This document shows positions 32,691-44,109 of a DNA stretch of 64,000 nucleotides, in pieces. Source of the DNA: Sporothrix humicola (lineage: Eukaryota; Ascomycota; Sordariomycetes; Ophiostomatales; Ophiostomataceae); the NCBI GenBank assembly GCA_021396245.1, contig WNYE01000046.1:219608-283607 (forward strand), in the 5' to 3' direction. The notes below the pieces were generated by a model that saw nothing but the letters and a program-made list of their open reading frames with translations, was not told where the DNA came from and ran no database searches. Made by a program: the position numbers and the translations under genes. Every line of letters begins with the position of its first letter. Position 1 is the stretch's first letter.

Positions 32691-34541
32691 ATGGAAATAA
32701 AAATTACCGGCGAAGATACCGCGATGCCATTCGAGGTAGACGTCACCGCCGCCCGCGAACAGATTGCCATCGTGCGCCGGTCATATGTCTACGATCTCAC
32801 CGACCGACAGGAAAAACGAGACGCGCTCAAGGCGCTAGAGGGCCTGTGCCCGGCGATGTCCAGCACGGCGAAATACGGGGCGAAATACGGCATGGCAAAC
32901 GACCCTTTCTACTATGGACGGATCCTGCACCTGCACTGCATCATTAAGGAGAACGATCTCGCGGCTCTCCAAGAATTTATGCAGGTGTTTCCCAAACTGT
33001 TGACACTCGAGGACCCGTCGGAGAACCGGTGCCCGCCGCTGGTCGAGGCCGTCCTGCTTGGCCGACTGGAGATACTCCGAGTGTTGCTCAAGCATCGGGC
33101 CACCATGTCACCAGAGGACCTTGTTCCGCCGCTCTTCCACCAGTACGAGGACGACGGCTACCGCGGACTGTGGGGCACCCCTCTGACGACGGCGTGAGAA
33201 ATGGCGCGCCCTGACCTTGTCTCTCTCCTGCTCGACGGCATGACCGACGTTGACATCAACGAGCCCGACTACTTGGGGTACACGCCGTTTCTGAGTGCGG
33301 CAGCCGGCCAGCGCCGTCACCCTTGTGCCGTGGCCGTCCCGCCGCCGGAGACGGAGGCCAAGACCCGTGATCGGCTGGCCATCCTGCGGCTCTTGATCAA
33401 AAACGGCGCCGACGTCCACGCTGTCCGGGCCTGGTCCCTCTGCCGCGGCGAGACACTGAACAAGGGGTACGACGAAGAGGAGGTGCGCCAGCCTTTCACG
33501 TTTCGGCCACGACCTGGCGGCAAGGGCAATGCTTTGACGCAAGCCGTGCAGGCGATTGGGCTGGACAATTCTGTCTTGAGATATCTCGTGGAAGAGGCCG
33601 GTGTCAGCCCGTTTCAGAGCTGCGCGACCGAAGTGACCTTTGTCGACTTTTCGGCCGAAGGAGAAAAGGAAAAGGAAAATCAAAAGCAACGGGGATACTG
33701 CTCGGACCGCGCTTTTATCACACCGCTCGGTGCGGGCGCACGGGTTGGCAACGCACAGGGTGTGGCATATCTGCTGCCTCTCCTTTCCGAGGACGACCAA
33801 CATCGGCTGTTGACCGCGACGGACAATTCCTTCGTCGCTGTTCCTGAACCTCGTCCTTCTGCTTGGCACACTGGTGACTTGCCAGTGTTGCTGCCGCTGC
33901 ATGCCGCCTTGGTCGGGCAGTCGGCCTTGTCGGGCCGGTGGGACAGCCACCACGTCACCGAAGCCATTGACACTGTGCGTGTCTTGACAGCAAACGACAC
34001 CATCCGAAAAGCAACAATCAACGCACTCTACCGTGGCAAGCATACACCCTTCCACATGGCCACCAGCTTTGACCGTATCCCGTTAATGCTGGAGCTCATC
34101 GAACTCGGCGCTGATACAGATATCCCCCGCGCCGACGGCCACAGCATCGTCTTGTCCCTGTTCTCGTCCGTCTCCCGCCTCGCCCGTAACTTTGGCCGCG
34201 GTTGTGGCTTCCTTGGGCGTCTTCGCTCCGGGCTGGTCGGCGAGTCCGTTGTGGCGCGCATCGACGCGGCCACGGACATGGAGGTTGTCCTCAAGGCACT
34301 GCTGGACCGATACCGTCCACTGGGCTTAGATTTGAGTGAAGACACACGCAATGCACAAACTCGGATCGCTTTTATTAACGAGGCCGATTCCAACGGGAAC
34401 ACGCCGCTGCACTTTAGCATGGCTTATAGACTCAAAAGCTCGACGGCGGCACTGATTGCATTGGGCGCGCGGACAAACGCCATCAACAAAGCGGGAAAAG
34501 TGCCATGTATGACGGCACGGGGTACGGATCCAGATATGTAA
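32391..34541 (+). repeat. left copy of a dispersed duplication (ankyrin gene plus upstream DNA)
   Basis: Matches 41904-43974 in order over the upstream segment and the whole ankyrin coding region. The 7.4 kb between the copies holds the NLR gene. Protein-level similarity is obvious along the full length; DNA identity is moderate, so the duplication is not recent. Confidence 0.75.
32691..34541 (+). pseudogene. ankyrin-repeat protein gene, left copy, interrupted by in-frame TGA
   Basis: Frame from ATG 32691 (MEIKITGEDT) runs to TGA at 33195-33197; the same frame continues from GAA 33198 / ATG 33201 to a stop at 34541. The right paralogue reads LTAACMMGRLDLV where this one reads LTTA-stop-EMARPDLV, so TGA replaces a Cys codon. 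The 5' part gives 168 aa; the 3' part from ATG 33201 gives 446 aa and retains most ankyrin units (LGYTPFLSAAAGQ, LLIKNGADVHAVR, THTPFHMAT-like KHTPFHMAT, NGNTPLHFSMAY). Either part may still be expressed. Function unknown; such proteins often sit near fungal NLR/allorecognition loci. Confidence 0.8.
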
Positions 34542-35635
34542 TACCAGATGCTTAAGGCCGGGCGGCGTGGATAGTTTCCAGATGTAATGTTCTTCGTACT
34601 TCGTTTCTTTGACAATCATCTTCACCGCGTGTCATATAAACGTAGAAAGTTTAGCGGATTATTTACTGTTCTTTAAGAAAAAAAAAAAAAAGAAAAAAAA
34701 AAACTGTCGGTCGAAACCGTTTTTCTCAAATAAAAATAGTTTTTACACAACAACAAAAATATTTAAAAAAAATATCCAAGTCATGCCTGATATGATAAGA
34801 GGAACATAGAATTATACATTAAAGTTTTATAGTTTCCACTGAAGTTTCAGGCTTATGGTTGTTTTCTGAAATCCATGATAAAAAACACTATTTTCTGGCT
34901 TGGTTGAAAACACCCAGCGAAAACTTTGAACGTAAGTAAGGAGCCCCGCATCAAGTAATGATGGCTTGCACCTCGCCAGTGTGGGCATGATACCACGTTG
35001 AATCCCGGCAGGGGGGCGTGTGGGTGAATTGCCTTTGCGAGTCGTCACAATGTGCATTCTCATGCATTCACTTTCTTTTTCGTGTTTTCAAGGTAGTGCC
35101 GCTTGCTTCGAGGCTGCTCGCTGCTTCCATCTTACATTTCTTGTGTTGGACAACAAATGATCAATCGCTCTTGCTATTTGTGCCACTACTGCGTGATTGT
35201 GGCATCTGGAGCTTAGCGCTACGGCCCGGGCCTAGTTGGCCCGCGAGATCAGTGGACTTGGGCACCTGGAGACCCTGTGCCATAACATCGGGGATGCGAC
35301 TCGACCGAGGCGGCCATTAATATCCCCCTTCAGGTTACTAAGGAGAGCAGTTGTTAATTGGGATGTATGGGTTCTGAAGGTTATCGTAGAAGGAATAGGG
35401 CGCGTAAAATTCTACCAATGAGCGACCGAGAATAAGTGCAGTTCTGGTGAACGAATGAGAAGACAAATGTGCGAGCCGCCGTCAAGTGCGCAGGCGCTGA
35501 GGTGCGGCTGAGCCTGGGCTGCGGCTTAATAGCCCAACAGTAACATAAACCGGGTTTCTCTCAACCCATTAGCACTCTTTGTCCGCTTGCCAGACAAAAC
35601 TCCAAAACTACAATCATCGACACACAAACGATACG
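34542..35635. other. intergenic region upstream of the NLR gene
   Basis: AT-rich, with an interrupted A tract at about 34,678-34,703. No gene supported. About 35,210-35,330 is GC-rich and might be old coding sequence, but no frame is convincing. Confidence 0.5.
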
Positions 35636-38600
35636 ATGCCTGGCGAACATATCCGGCTTCTCGCCCTCGACGGCGGCGGCATACGCGGCCTCTCCTCGCT
35701 CTTCATCCTCCGTACACTCATGGAGATGGTCAATCCCGAGTCACCACCCAAACCTTGCGAGTGCTTCGATATGATCGGTGGCACCGGCACTGGCGGCATT
35801 ATTGCCATTATGCTTGGCCGCCTTCGGATGACGGTTGACGAATGCATCGAGGCCTACATATCCCTTTCAGACAAGGTTTTTGAATTGAATAGCAACCAAA
35901 TCAATACCAATGGCAAGCTTCAGGGCAGACTCGATTCGTCTGAGATGGAAGCTACTATCAAGCAGATTCTTCGAGCCCGTGGCCTTGACGAGAATGAGCT
36001 TCTCATGGATGATGACGCGCCTTGTAAAGTGTAAGGGCATGTACACCACATCATGTCCCGAAACGGTTATGCTAATTGAATAGTTTCGTCTGCACCACGA
36101 GCAAGCAAACCGCCGGATACGTCTGCCTAACAAGCTACCGCCCCCCGAGCAGCGACAAATCCGACCTTTTGAGCTCGATCGCAATATGGCAGGCTTGTGG
36201 TGACACGTGCGCTGTCACGAGTTTCTTCGACCCTATTACAGCCAGTAGTTTGGGCGATACACTCGTCGACGTCGCACTTGGTGCGAACAACCCTATTTAT
36301 GATTTGTGGAATCAAGCCCAGGAAGTATGGGGCGACCAACTACAGACCAAGCTGCAGTGCGTCGTGTCTATTGGGACAGGTGCACTCAATCTGAGCCCTG
36401 TGCGCGATGACACCCTCGGAATCTGGCTCACACTCAGAGACATCGCGACAGAGACGGAAACGATAGCGGGGCGTTTCCGCCTTGATAAATTGAGCCTGGA
36501 CGACGAGGGGCGCTATTATCGCTTCAACGTGGGCCACGGGCTCGAGACGGTCGGCCTAGAAGAGTCAAAAAAGAGGAACGAGATTGCAGCGGCAACAGAG
36601 CGCTACGTTCAGTCGCAGGATGTGCTCAAACAGATGCAAGCATGTGCGAACAATCTCGCTGGAAGACCGTGTAAGTCTATTTATTTTCTACTTTGGATCC
36701 ATCACCCTCTATTACCTTCGAGCTCCGCTAATTTGATGTGTATAAGACCATGGGCCATACAGAACGGAGTTCAGTCTACAAGGGGCACCCCTTGCGTATC
36801 ATTTTGTTGACAGACCTTCCGATACGGCCGTGCTCGAGCAGTGCCTCCTCCCACAACACACACGTTCCCGACATAGTCGGGGGCCTAATATCTTTGTCCT
36901 CTACGGAGTCGGTGGTATCGGGAAGACACAACTGGCGGCTGACTTCGCTCGACGCCACCGGGCCACATTCAGCTCGGTCTTCTGGCTAGATGGTAGCTCT
37001 GAGGACCAGCTGAGACAAAGCCTCGCTGACTGTGCGAACAGGATCCCTCGCGGCCAGATTCCAGACAGGAGTTGGAAGAGCGTCCCTCGTGATGAGGACA
37101 ATCTGAACATGGTGGTAGTGGATACGGTGGACTGGCTGGCACTGGCAGATAACGTCGACTGGTTGCTTGTCATCGACAATCTTAACCAGGACCACCTGCA
37201 AGGTAGCACGACCGATGCATTTGATGTTAGACGGTATTTTCATGGTGACCACGGCTCGGTACTGATCACGACAAGGCAGTCGTCGCTGGCACAGCTCGGC
37301 AATGCGATGCACTTGATGAGTGCCGGTGAAGATTTAAGTAGAGATATTTTTGAGCAGTGGTACGGAGGAGAGGTCGGTAAGTTCTACTTATGTATCTATT
37401 ACGCCTAGAGGTCCAAAGCTAATCGTGTTTTAGTTATGGATGAGGTCGGCAGAGAGATGCTCGGGTTGTTAGACGGGCGGCCACTTGCGCTGGCACAGGC
37501 TGCTTCGTATTGCCGCGATACCAGACTTGATATCTAGTCGTACGTTCAGCTCTACAGGCATCAGTGGGCCGATTTGATGATATACGGTACCGAGTCCGAC
37601 TCTCAGTCCATGGATTACGGTGAACAGAGTTTTAGAACGACTTTGACGATATCGTTCAAAGAGATTAAATCAAGAAGCAGGAGTACTGCAAACCAGCTCC
37701 GCCTCTGGGCCTTTATCGCTAACAAAGACCTGTGGTACGATCTGTTACAAGCGGCGGCAAGTAACCAAGAGCAGTGGCCGGAGTGGCTTTATGAGATAGC
37801 CTGTAGTAAGGCCAAGTTCTTTGACACAGTGAGCCTGCTGCTCCGCTACTCGATGATTGAGGTCCAGGAATCCGAACAAGGCAGCTACACTTTACACCCA
37901 ATAGTGCACAGGTGGTTGTCGCATATACAAGACAGTTCCGAGAGAGCTGAGTTTCTGCAGCTAGCGATAGCTCTACTCGGGCAATCATGGAATATTCGGG
38001 ACTACCAACGTCGGCTTCTCCCACATATCAAGGAGTGCTCTTGGTGGATGAAAAGCGGCCGTGTGTCGGAATGGATCTTCAATGACAAGCTGGTCCTGGA
38101 CTCGATACACAATCTGGGCGTGCTCCACGCAGTTCAAGGTCGCCTAAACGATGCAGAGGCCATGTACGAGCGGGCATTACAAGCCAAAAATAAGGCTCTC
38201 GGGATGGACCACTCCTCTACTCTCAAGACGGTTGACAACCTGGGCGTTTTATATACGGCTCAAGGTCGCCTAAAAGAGGCCGAGGCCCTTTTCCAACGGG
38301 CGCTACAGGGCAAAGAAACGGCTCTCGGTATAGACCACCCATCCACTCTCGAGACGGTTGACAATCTGGGCACTTTATACTTGACGGGACAGCAGCTAGT
38401 AGAGGCCGAGACCATGCTACTGCGGGCGCTACGAGGCAAGGAGAAGGCTTTCGGGGTGGACCACCCATCTACTTTCGAGGTACTTGACAGACTGGGCGTT
38501 TTATATATGGCTCGACAGCAACTACCAGAGGCTGAGGCCATGCTCCAACGGTCGCTACAGGGCAATGAGAAGTATCTCGGGCGGGATGACATATCAACTC

Positions 38601-41071
38601 TCGAGACGGTTGACACTCTGGGCGCCTTATATATGGCTCGAAAAGAACTACCAGAGGCTGAGGCCATGTTTCAAAGGGCGCTACGGGGCAAGGAGAAAAC
38701 TCTCGGGATGGACCACCCATCGACCCTTGCCACCGTCGAAAACATCCGCAGACTCTATGGATATAGGGAAGATCATGACGACTCCGAAAGCACAGACTCA
38801 AAGTTAACCAGCTCTGACTGGTTTGGCCGAGAGAGTTCAACAAAACCCTCATCACTGTCTCATGAAGCTCCCACAGACCGTGAGGAAGCTACACTGATTC
38901 GCCATTCATTTACCGTCACACGCTACCAGGAGCCGGTACCCGAGGAAGAGAGTTGCGAAGACGAAGACGACATTCAATCGGTTGTGTCGGCATCTGACAG
39001 TATTGGGTCCATGGCTGAATCCGTATTCGGAACGGCGATTCACTGGCAAGCGGCGGTGGATTCGTTTGTAAGCATGCTTGCCAGCAACCCGGAGCTTCTA
39101 GCGCTCTTCCAGGACGCGACCACCAGTATTCAGAGAGATAGGTTCGTGCGGAATCACCAGCGGTTGTTGAAACACTTTTTCCTTGGCCTCTGCTCCAAGA
39201 CACAGACCCCGTCCCAACAGTCGGCAGTTGAATTCTTGCGATCGCGACGGAGACGAGTCCACATTTCGCAAGAGATCTGGAGCCTTGTTCAGCCATCAGA
39301 CAACACAATTATGGAGAAAATAACAATGCTAAATGAGAAGGACAAAGGCGGCAAGATCTCCATTGATCGCTATTTGCAAAATCAGGACGCCCCTGTGCAC
39401 TCGGAAGCCACGAATAGTCCTGATATAGCTGATACGGCTGAGACACCTCTCCCGGTCCCCGACCAGTCAGACTCTCGCAGCGAAACAAGCGAAAGCACCA
39501 CTGGAGATGACGATGAGAGCAGCGATGAGGACGAGGCCGGGAATCAACCCGATCCTACGCTGCCAAAACTACAAGAAACAGCAGAGTTTCTTACCTCTGG
39601 ACAGCCTTTTATTCTCTACAAAGAGAAACTCCGCGAATTTTTGCATCCCACGCCTGCGGTGGTTGACGTACAGGACAAAAAAGCACCGGTGGAATCGAGT
39701 GAGACAAACATTTCCGAGGCGGCCGCCAAAGAAGCTGACAATCAGAAGATAGATCAGACGGAAGAGGCACCAGTTGACGGAGTGTACCGTGACGAGGAAA
39801 CAACACGTAAGTTTTGATACTCCCTACTGGTCCTCTACTACACGTATTCTAAACCTTTCAAAGCAGGGTATCCACGTACTCTGTCTGCCTTGATCGATCG
39901 CGCCTTTCGCATGCTGCCCTTTTCCTTTTCAGAGCCACCTGTCCCTCCAGGAAAAACTCGAATCCGGTGGAAATGCGTAAGTAGCAATTCCACTCTACAT
40001 GCAGTGCATCGGAGCTAGTAACTAATACGCAAAAATAGCGCTGTGGAGAGTCACTTTATGATGATTTTGTCGAGGTCCAGCCCGGTGGTCTCCAAGCTTT
40101 ACAGACTCGTTTGCGAGAACTAAACGAGACAGAAAGTGTCGACCAGGCAGGCCACCATTCTGTTCGAGACCATTGGCAAGGTATGCGCCGGGGCCTACAG
40201 GCCCTCGTCACCTGGATGCAACGACTATCTCCGGTTAAAAAGGGGCAAACAGCCAACAATGAAGATAATGGATTGCCTCTCCACGCCCGAACCGAGGATC
40301 CCCGGATTGATGATCCGGCACACAGCCAAGAGGTCCTGCATATCCTTATGTGCATTGACAAGGGTGACCACTGGACAAGACTGTACCAAGAGCGCCTTCC
40401 GAGTTTCAACGATGATCGCTACCTTTTTGAGTTCCTTAGGGAACAGTATAAGGAACACAGGCGTTCCGCGTCGTGGTTCACTTTAAAAGGCATTGGCAAA
40501 TTGTCTCTGGTCAAGGTATGTATCCTTTTTAATTTTTTATTACTTCACGTAATGTAGCGTCATACTAATATATCCCTAGTTCACGGTGGATAACAACAGT
40601 TTTGCCAACATTCAAAACCACGACCTGAGCTGTCAACCGGCGGCATGCGTATGCATCCCACCGCTGGAGAAGATCGACTCCAATGAGTACCAATGCCAGA
40701 CAGCACCGAGAGTGCCGCCCGGCGTGATACCCGTAATCGGGTCGAATCTGTTGACACACTATTTTCTAAACCCAAATGATTTCAAATTGCCGCAACGGTG
40801 GATTATCGACCAGTTGCCAAAGCGAGCATGTGGACAGTTGGCGCTTTCACCGACTGTAGCCCAAACTGGCTGGGGTGTCCATTTCAAGGAAGGCTGGAAC
40901 TGGAGTGCTATTTTCTATATCATTCTTGCTGTCTTAATCGGCGGTCTTGTTATTGTGGTTGTGTGGTCAAGAGTGACGCATGATATTGCGAGTGCCTTTG
41001 CGATAACCGCGGTTGTGGTTGCCCTAGGACCAACGTTGACCGGTTATATAGCAGCTCGGAATGTACCATAA
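35636..41071 (+). pseudogene. patatin / NB-ARC / TPR NLR-type gene with C-terminal membrane helix, 7 exons, TAG in the nucleotide-binding region
   Basis: Exons 35636-36030, 36084-36670, 36747-37376, 37434-39806, 39867-39976, 40039-40515, 40580-41071; all donors fit GTAAG/GTATG and every join keeps frame (1688 codons counting stops). Order: patatin-like phospholipase (LLALDGGGIRGLSSL; LGDTLVDVALGANNP), linker, NB-ARC with P-loop LYGVGGIGKTQLAADFA and Walker-B-like DWLLVIDNL, five 42-residue TPR units, an acidic Ser-rich linker, a WKCRCGESLYDDF motif, and a hydrophobic helix near the C-terminus (IFYIILAVLIGGLVIVVVW). The patatin nucleophile motif GxSxG reads GTGTG. A TAG at 37535-37537 interrupts exon 4 where relatives continue ..RLDI-x-SYVQLY, giving a predicted product of 571 aa. 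Related fungal NLRs (PLP-1 type) trigger regulated cell death in allorecognition. Confidence 0.85.
38096..38725 (+). repeat. TPR array, five 126-bp units in the NLR gene
   Basis: Five successive 42-codon units, consensus LETVDNLGxLYxARQxLPEA then EAMxQRALxGKEKxLGMDHPST, plus a partial sixth (LATVENIRRLYG). The units share long stretches at DNA level, especially the parts encoding ALQGKE and MDHPST, as expected if the array changes by unequal exchange. Confidence 0.85.
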
Positions 41072-41280
41072 CAGTGTGCACAAACCGGTCATTATATGAG
41101 GTTTTCATAGCGCTCAAATGCGAGATACAGACAATACTGCCATTTGTCCCATTAGCGAAACCAGGATGAGTACTACCAGCGACACATGGACACAGACTTG
41201 GCGATGAATGACAAATTTGCGGAGCCTTTGGCCCTCCGCTGATGATACTCTTTTTTTTTTTTTTCCCCTTTCAAATCGGC

Positions 41281-41600
41281 GAAACAGGCCTGGCCCTGGA
41301 GGTGCTGCCGCCGGTAGTGGACATCTATACAAATCGCACACAAAAATTGGGGCTCATCAACAACCACACCGGCGCGGTCTACATTCTGCGACGCGGAGAT
41401 ACCGACGGTCGTCGGTATACAAGACAGACGATTGCAGACCGCGAGCTGTTCATCCCCCAAGACGACCCCGAAAGTTTTGCGACGGGTCTTAGAGCGTCAA
41501 AAGCTTTAGCCGCACTTGCCGGTCGGCGGCCCGGTCGACAATGTCACGATATGGTTGGCGCACAATGGCCAACTGCTCTTGCGCGGCCGTGATGTCGATC
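41281..41600 (+). pseudogene. unrecognised coding fragment
   Basis: Open frame with coding-like sequence (GETGLALEVLPPVVDIYTNR, then RRGDTDGRRYTRQTIADREL) following a T-rich tract and a possible acceptor GAAACAG. No start codon and no family recognised. It overlaps an inverted ankyrin-gene fragment at its 3' end. Probably debris of a larger gene. Confidence 0.35.
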
Positions 41601-41606
41601 AGTTTC
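41489..41606 (-). pseudogene. inverted fragment of the ankyrin gene N-terminus (third copy)
   Basis: Minus strand encodes MKLIDITAAQEQLAIVRQPY and then DRAADRQVRLKLL, matching the N-terminus of the two ankyrin genes (VDVTAAREQIAIVRRSY...DRQEKRDALKAL). It stops after about 38 codons, so it is a truncated inverted copy 300 bp from the right paralogue's duplicated segment. Confidence 0.65.
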
Positions 41607-41903
41607 ATGCCGCCCGAGTTTATTGTTTTGATCGAAATGTTAATTGAAATTCGTAGCTTGTTACGGGCTGGTGTTGTGCTGTCGTTTTGTGGTCGGTTAG
41701 CTTCTGAGCTTTGCTTTATGCCGTGTCTTGCGCCGCCAAGCATCCAATTACCACCGCGGAAATGACGTCCAACCTCTTCGTGTTTATAATATATATGGTA
41801 CATGATTATTTTTAAACTTTTTGAATTTGTTTTTTTTGGCACCGTAGGAGAAACTTAATCATACTTCAAGACCTCTTTTAAGACCGCCAGGGTGGTGTAA
41901 GAA

Positions 41904-43974
41904 ACGGGACCCACAATTTTATTGACGTGAAAAGGGGGTCGTGGTTGGCCTCATGCCGCTCTTCCGAGATGCAGCGCAAAAGGGCAGAAGAAAAAGGAGA
42001 CGACCAAATCAAAGACAAAACACCAAAAGATGGTTGCAAAATAAAATATCAAGTCAGTCCATATATAGATTGTATTCATTACTGTCGCAAACATTTGGTA
42101 GTTGGCGTGACTACTCTCCGCACACGTACCAAAGCATTAAAGCAGAAACGCAACATCACGTTAAACCGGCCGGCAAAATCAAAATCAAAACCACAAACGA
42201 AAACTCCACGTCACCTTTCGGCATGGATGTCACGGCAGCCCGCGAAAAGCTTGCCATCCTGCGGCGACCTTACTCCAGCGACCCGGCCGACCGACAAGAA
42301 AAGCGAGACGCGCTCAAAGCACTAGACGCCCTTTGTCCAGCGCTGTCCGCCGCTGCGGGACGGGGCGTGTCAAGCGAGCCCGGTCGCTGGGGACGGACTC
42401 TGCACGCACACATTGTCATTGACGACAATAACGTGGCGGCCTTGCGCGAGCTCATGCTGGTCGACCCTCCGTTTCTGATGCACGAATGCGCGGCCGACCT
42501 TTTGTGCCCGCCTCTTGTGCAGGCCATTAAACACGGCCGGGCCGGCATGGTCAGGATGCTTTTGATGCACAGGGCCACTCTGCCGCTCGAGGACCAGCAA
42601 CTGCCTTTGGTCGCCGACCAGATTCTCGATCGTAATTTCCGCGACTGGGGGACGCCGTTGACGGCGGCTTGTATGATGGGCCGCCTCGATCTTGTCACCC
42701 TCGTGTTGGACGCCATTCCCGAGGTCGACATCAACGACATCGACTACCTCGGGTTCACGCCGTTTATTAGTGCCGCCGCCGGGTTTATGCCAGGGATGCC
42801 TGGGGCACGAGAAGAGGCCGAAGGCAGTGCCGACGATCGTGTTGCAACCCTACGCCTATTGATGGACCGCGGAGCCGACGTTCACAGAGTCCGGACCGAC
42901 TATCTCCACTACGACGAGACACTCGAGAAGCGCTACGACCCCGAGCAGGGCCGCAAAATGGAGCTGTTCCGGCCGCGGCCTGGTGGCAAAGGCAACGCCC
43001 TCAGTCAGGCCATGGGGCGGTGGCGCGGCGCCGTCGCAGATCCGTCCGTGCTGCGTTGTCTGGTCGAGGAGGCCGGCGTCTCCGCGTACACAAGCCACGC
43101 CGCCAACGTCTTCAATATCAATAGGGACCGGGCTTTCATTACGCCCCTTGGTGTTGGTGCGCGCTACGGAAACCACAAAAATGTAGAAGCTTTGCTGAGT
43201 CTGTTTTCCGAAGACGAGCAGTTCCGGCTGCTGGCCAGCATGAAAGGCACAGCCGTCCCTGAACCCCGTCCGACACTTGAAGACAATGAAGAGATGCCTG
43301 TCCTCCTGCCGATACACGCAGCTCTCCTCTGCGCACATTGGCCGACGTTCTGGACCGGCGAGGAAGTTTCGACCGCCGTCGAGACAGTGCGCGTTTTACT
43401 GGCCAATCCCAAAATCCGAGAAGCAACGATCAACACCCCGTACCACCAGCACACGCCCCTCCACATGGCCACCGGCGTTGACCGCATCCCTCTTTTGCTC
43501 GAATTGATCAGGCTGGGCGCCGACATGGACATGCCCAGAGCGGATGGGCGTGGCATTGTGCTGGCACTTTTCTCGTCGCTTGGGCATGTAAAGCCTGGCC
43601 ATTACGACGTGAATAAACGGCTGTCACAAGTAGAGGCTAGTACGGACGTGACGACCGCGCTCAAGACACTGTTGGACAGGTACCGTCCAAGGGGCATCAG
43701 CCTCTCGGAAGACATGACGAATGCCCAACGTCGCCACGCACTGATCAACGAAGTCGATGAGAACGGCCACACGGCGCTGCACTATGCCATGACTTGCCGA
43801 ATGGAGAAAGCGGTGGCGGCCCTCTTGGCTATGGGTGCAGAGAACAAGGCCCGCAGTCCTTTTTTGAGGCCAGTCTGGTACCGCCGAAAACCACGGCCGG
43901 CAGGGGTGATAAAGTACTCTGTCAAGGAAGGCGGAGGATTGAACAAAAGATATCGTAAACTTTTCATTGATTGA
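41904..43974 (+). repeat. right copy of a dispersed duplication (ankyrin gene plus upstream DNA)
   Basis: Partner of 32391-34541. The upstream segment 41904-41958 corresponds to 32391-32479 with an internal deletion here; coding regions correspond throughout. Confidence 0.75.
42223..43974 (+). CDS. ankyrin-repeat protein, right copy, intact, 583 aa
   Basis: Uninterrupted paralogue of the gene at 32691. N-terminal signature MDVTAAREKLAILRRPY, then irregular ankyrin units: PPLVQAIKHGRAGMVRMLLM, TPLTAACMMGRLDLVTLVLD, LGFTPFISAAAG, LLMDRGADVHRVR, HTPLHMATGVDRIPLLLELI, NGHTALHYAMTCRMEKAVAA. The C-terminus ends in a basic segment (RPVWYRRKPRPAG). ATG 42223 is chosen by alignment with the left copy and the inverted fragment. 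The frame stays open upstream to ATG 41953 with basic, low-complexity sequence, so a longer form cannot be excluded. No signal peptide or membrane helix. Function unknown; probably a cytosolic scaffold or recognition protein. Confidence 0.78.
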   Translation: MDVTAAREKLAILRRPYSSDPADRQEKRDALKALDALCPALSAAAGRGVSSEPGRWGRTLHAHIVIDDNNVAALRELMLVDPPFLMHECAADLLCPPLVQAIKHGRAGMVRMLLMHRATLPLEDQQLPLVADQILDRNFRDWGTPLTAACMMGRLDLVTLVLDAIPEVDINDIDYLGFTPFISAAAGFMPGMPGAREEAEGSADDRVATLRLLMDRGADVHRVRTDYLHYDETLEKRYDPEQGRKMELFRPRPGGKGNALSQAMGRWRGAVADPSVLRCLVEEAGVSAYTSHAANVFNINRDRAFITPLGVGARYGNHKNVEALLSLFSEDEQFRLLASMKGTAVPEPRPTLEDNEEMPVLLPIHAALLCAHWPTFWTGEEVSTAVETVRVLLANPKIREATINTPYHQHTPLHMATGVDRIPLLLELIRLGADMDMPRADGRGIVLALFSSLGHVKPGHYDVNKRLSQVEASTDVTTALKTLLDRYRPRGISLSEDMTNAQRRHALINEVDENGHTALHYAMTCRMEKAVAALLAMGAENKARSPFLRPVWYRRKPRPAGVIKYSVKEGGGLNKRYRKLFID

Positions 43975-44109
43975 TTCCATATCCAATTGTCTCAAAATAC
44001 TGCTATATTAAATCGTCGCTCATAATTTCCCAATCATATCCCAATCCAACCACCAACTCCGCCAATGTTGCTCAGATCATGCTATTTTATAACATCCCTC
44101 CTCTCCCGC

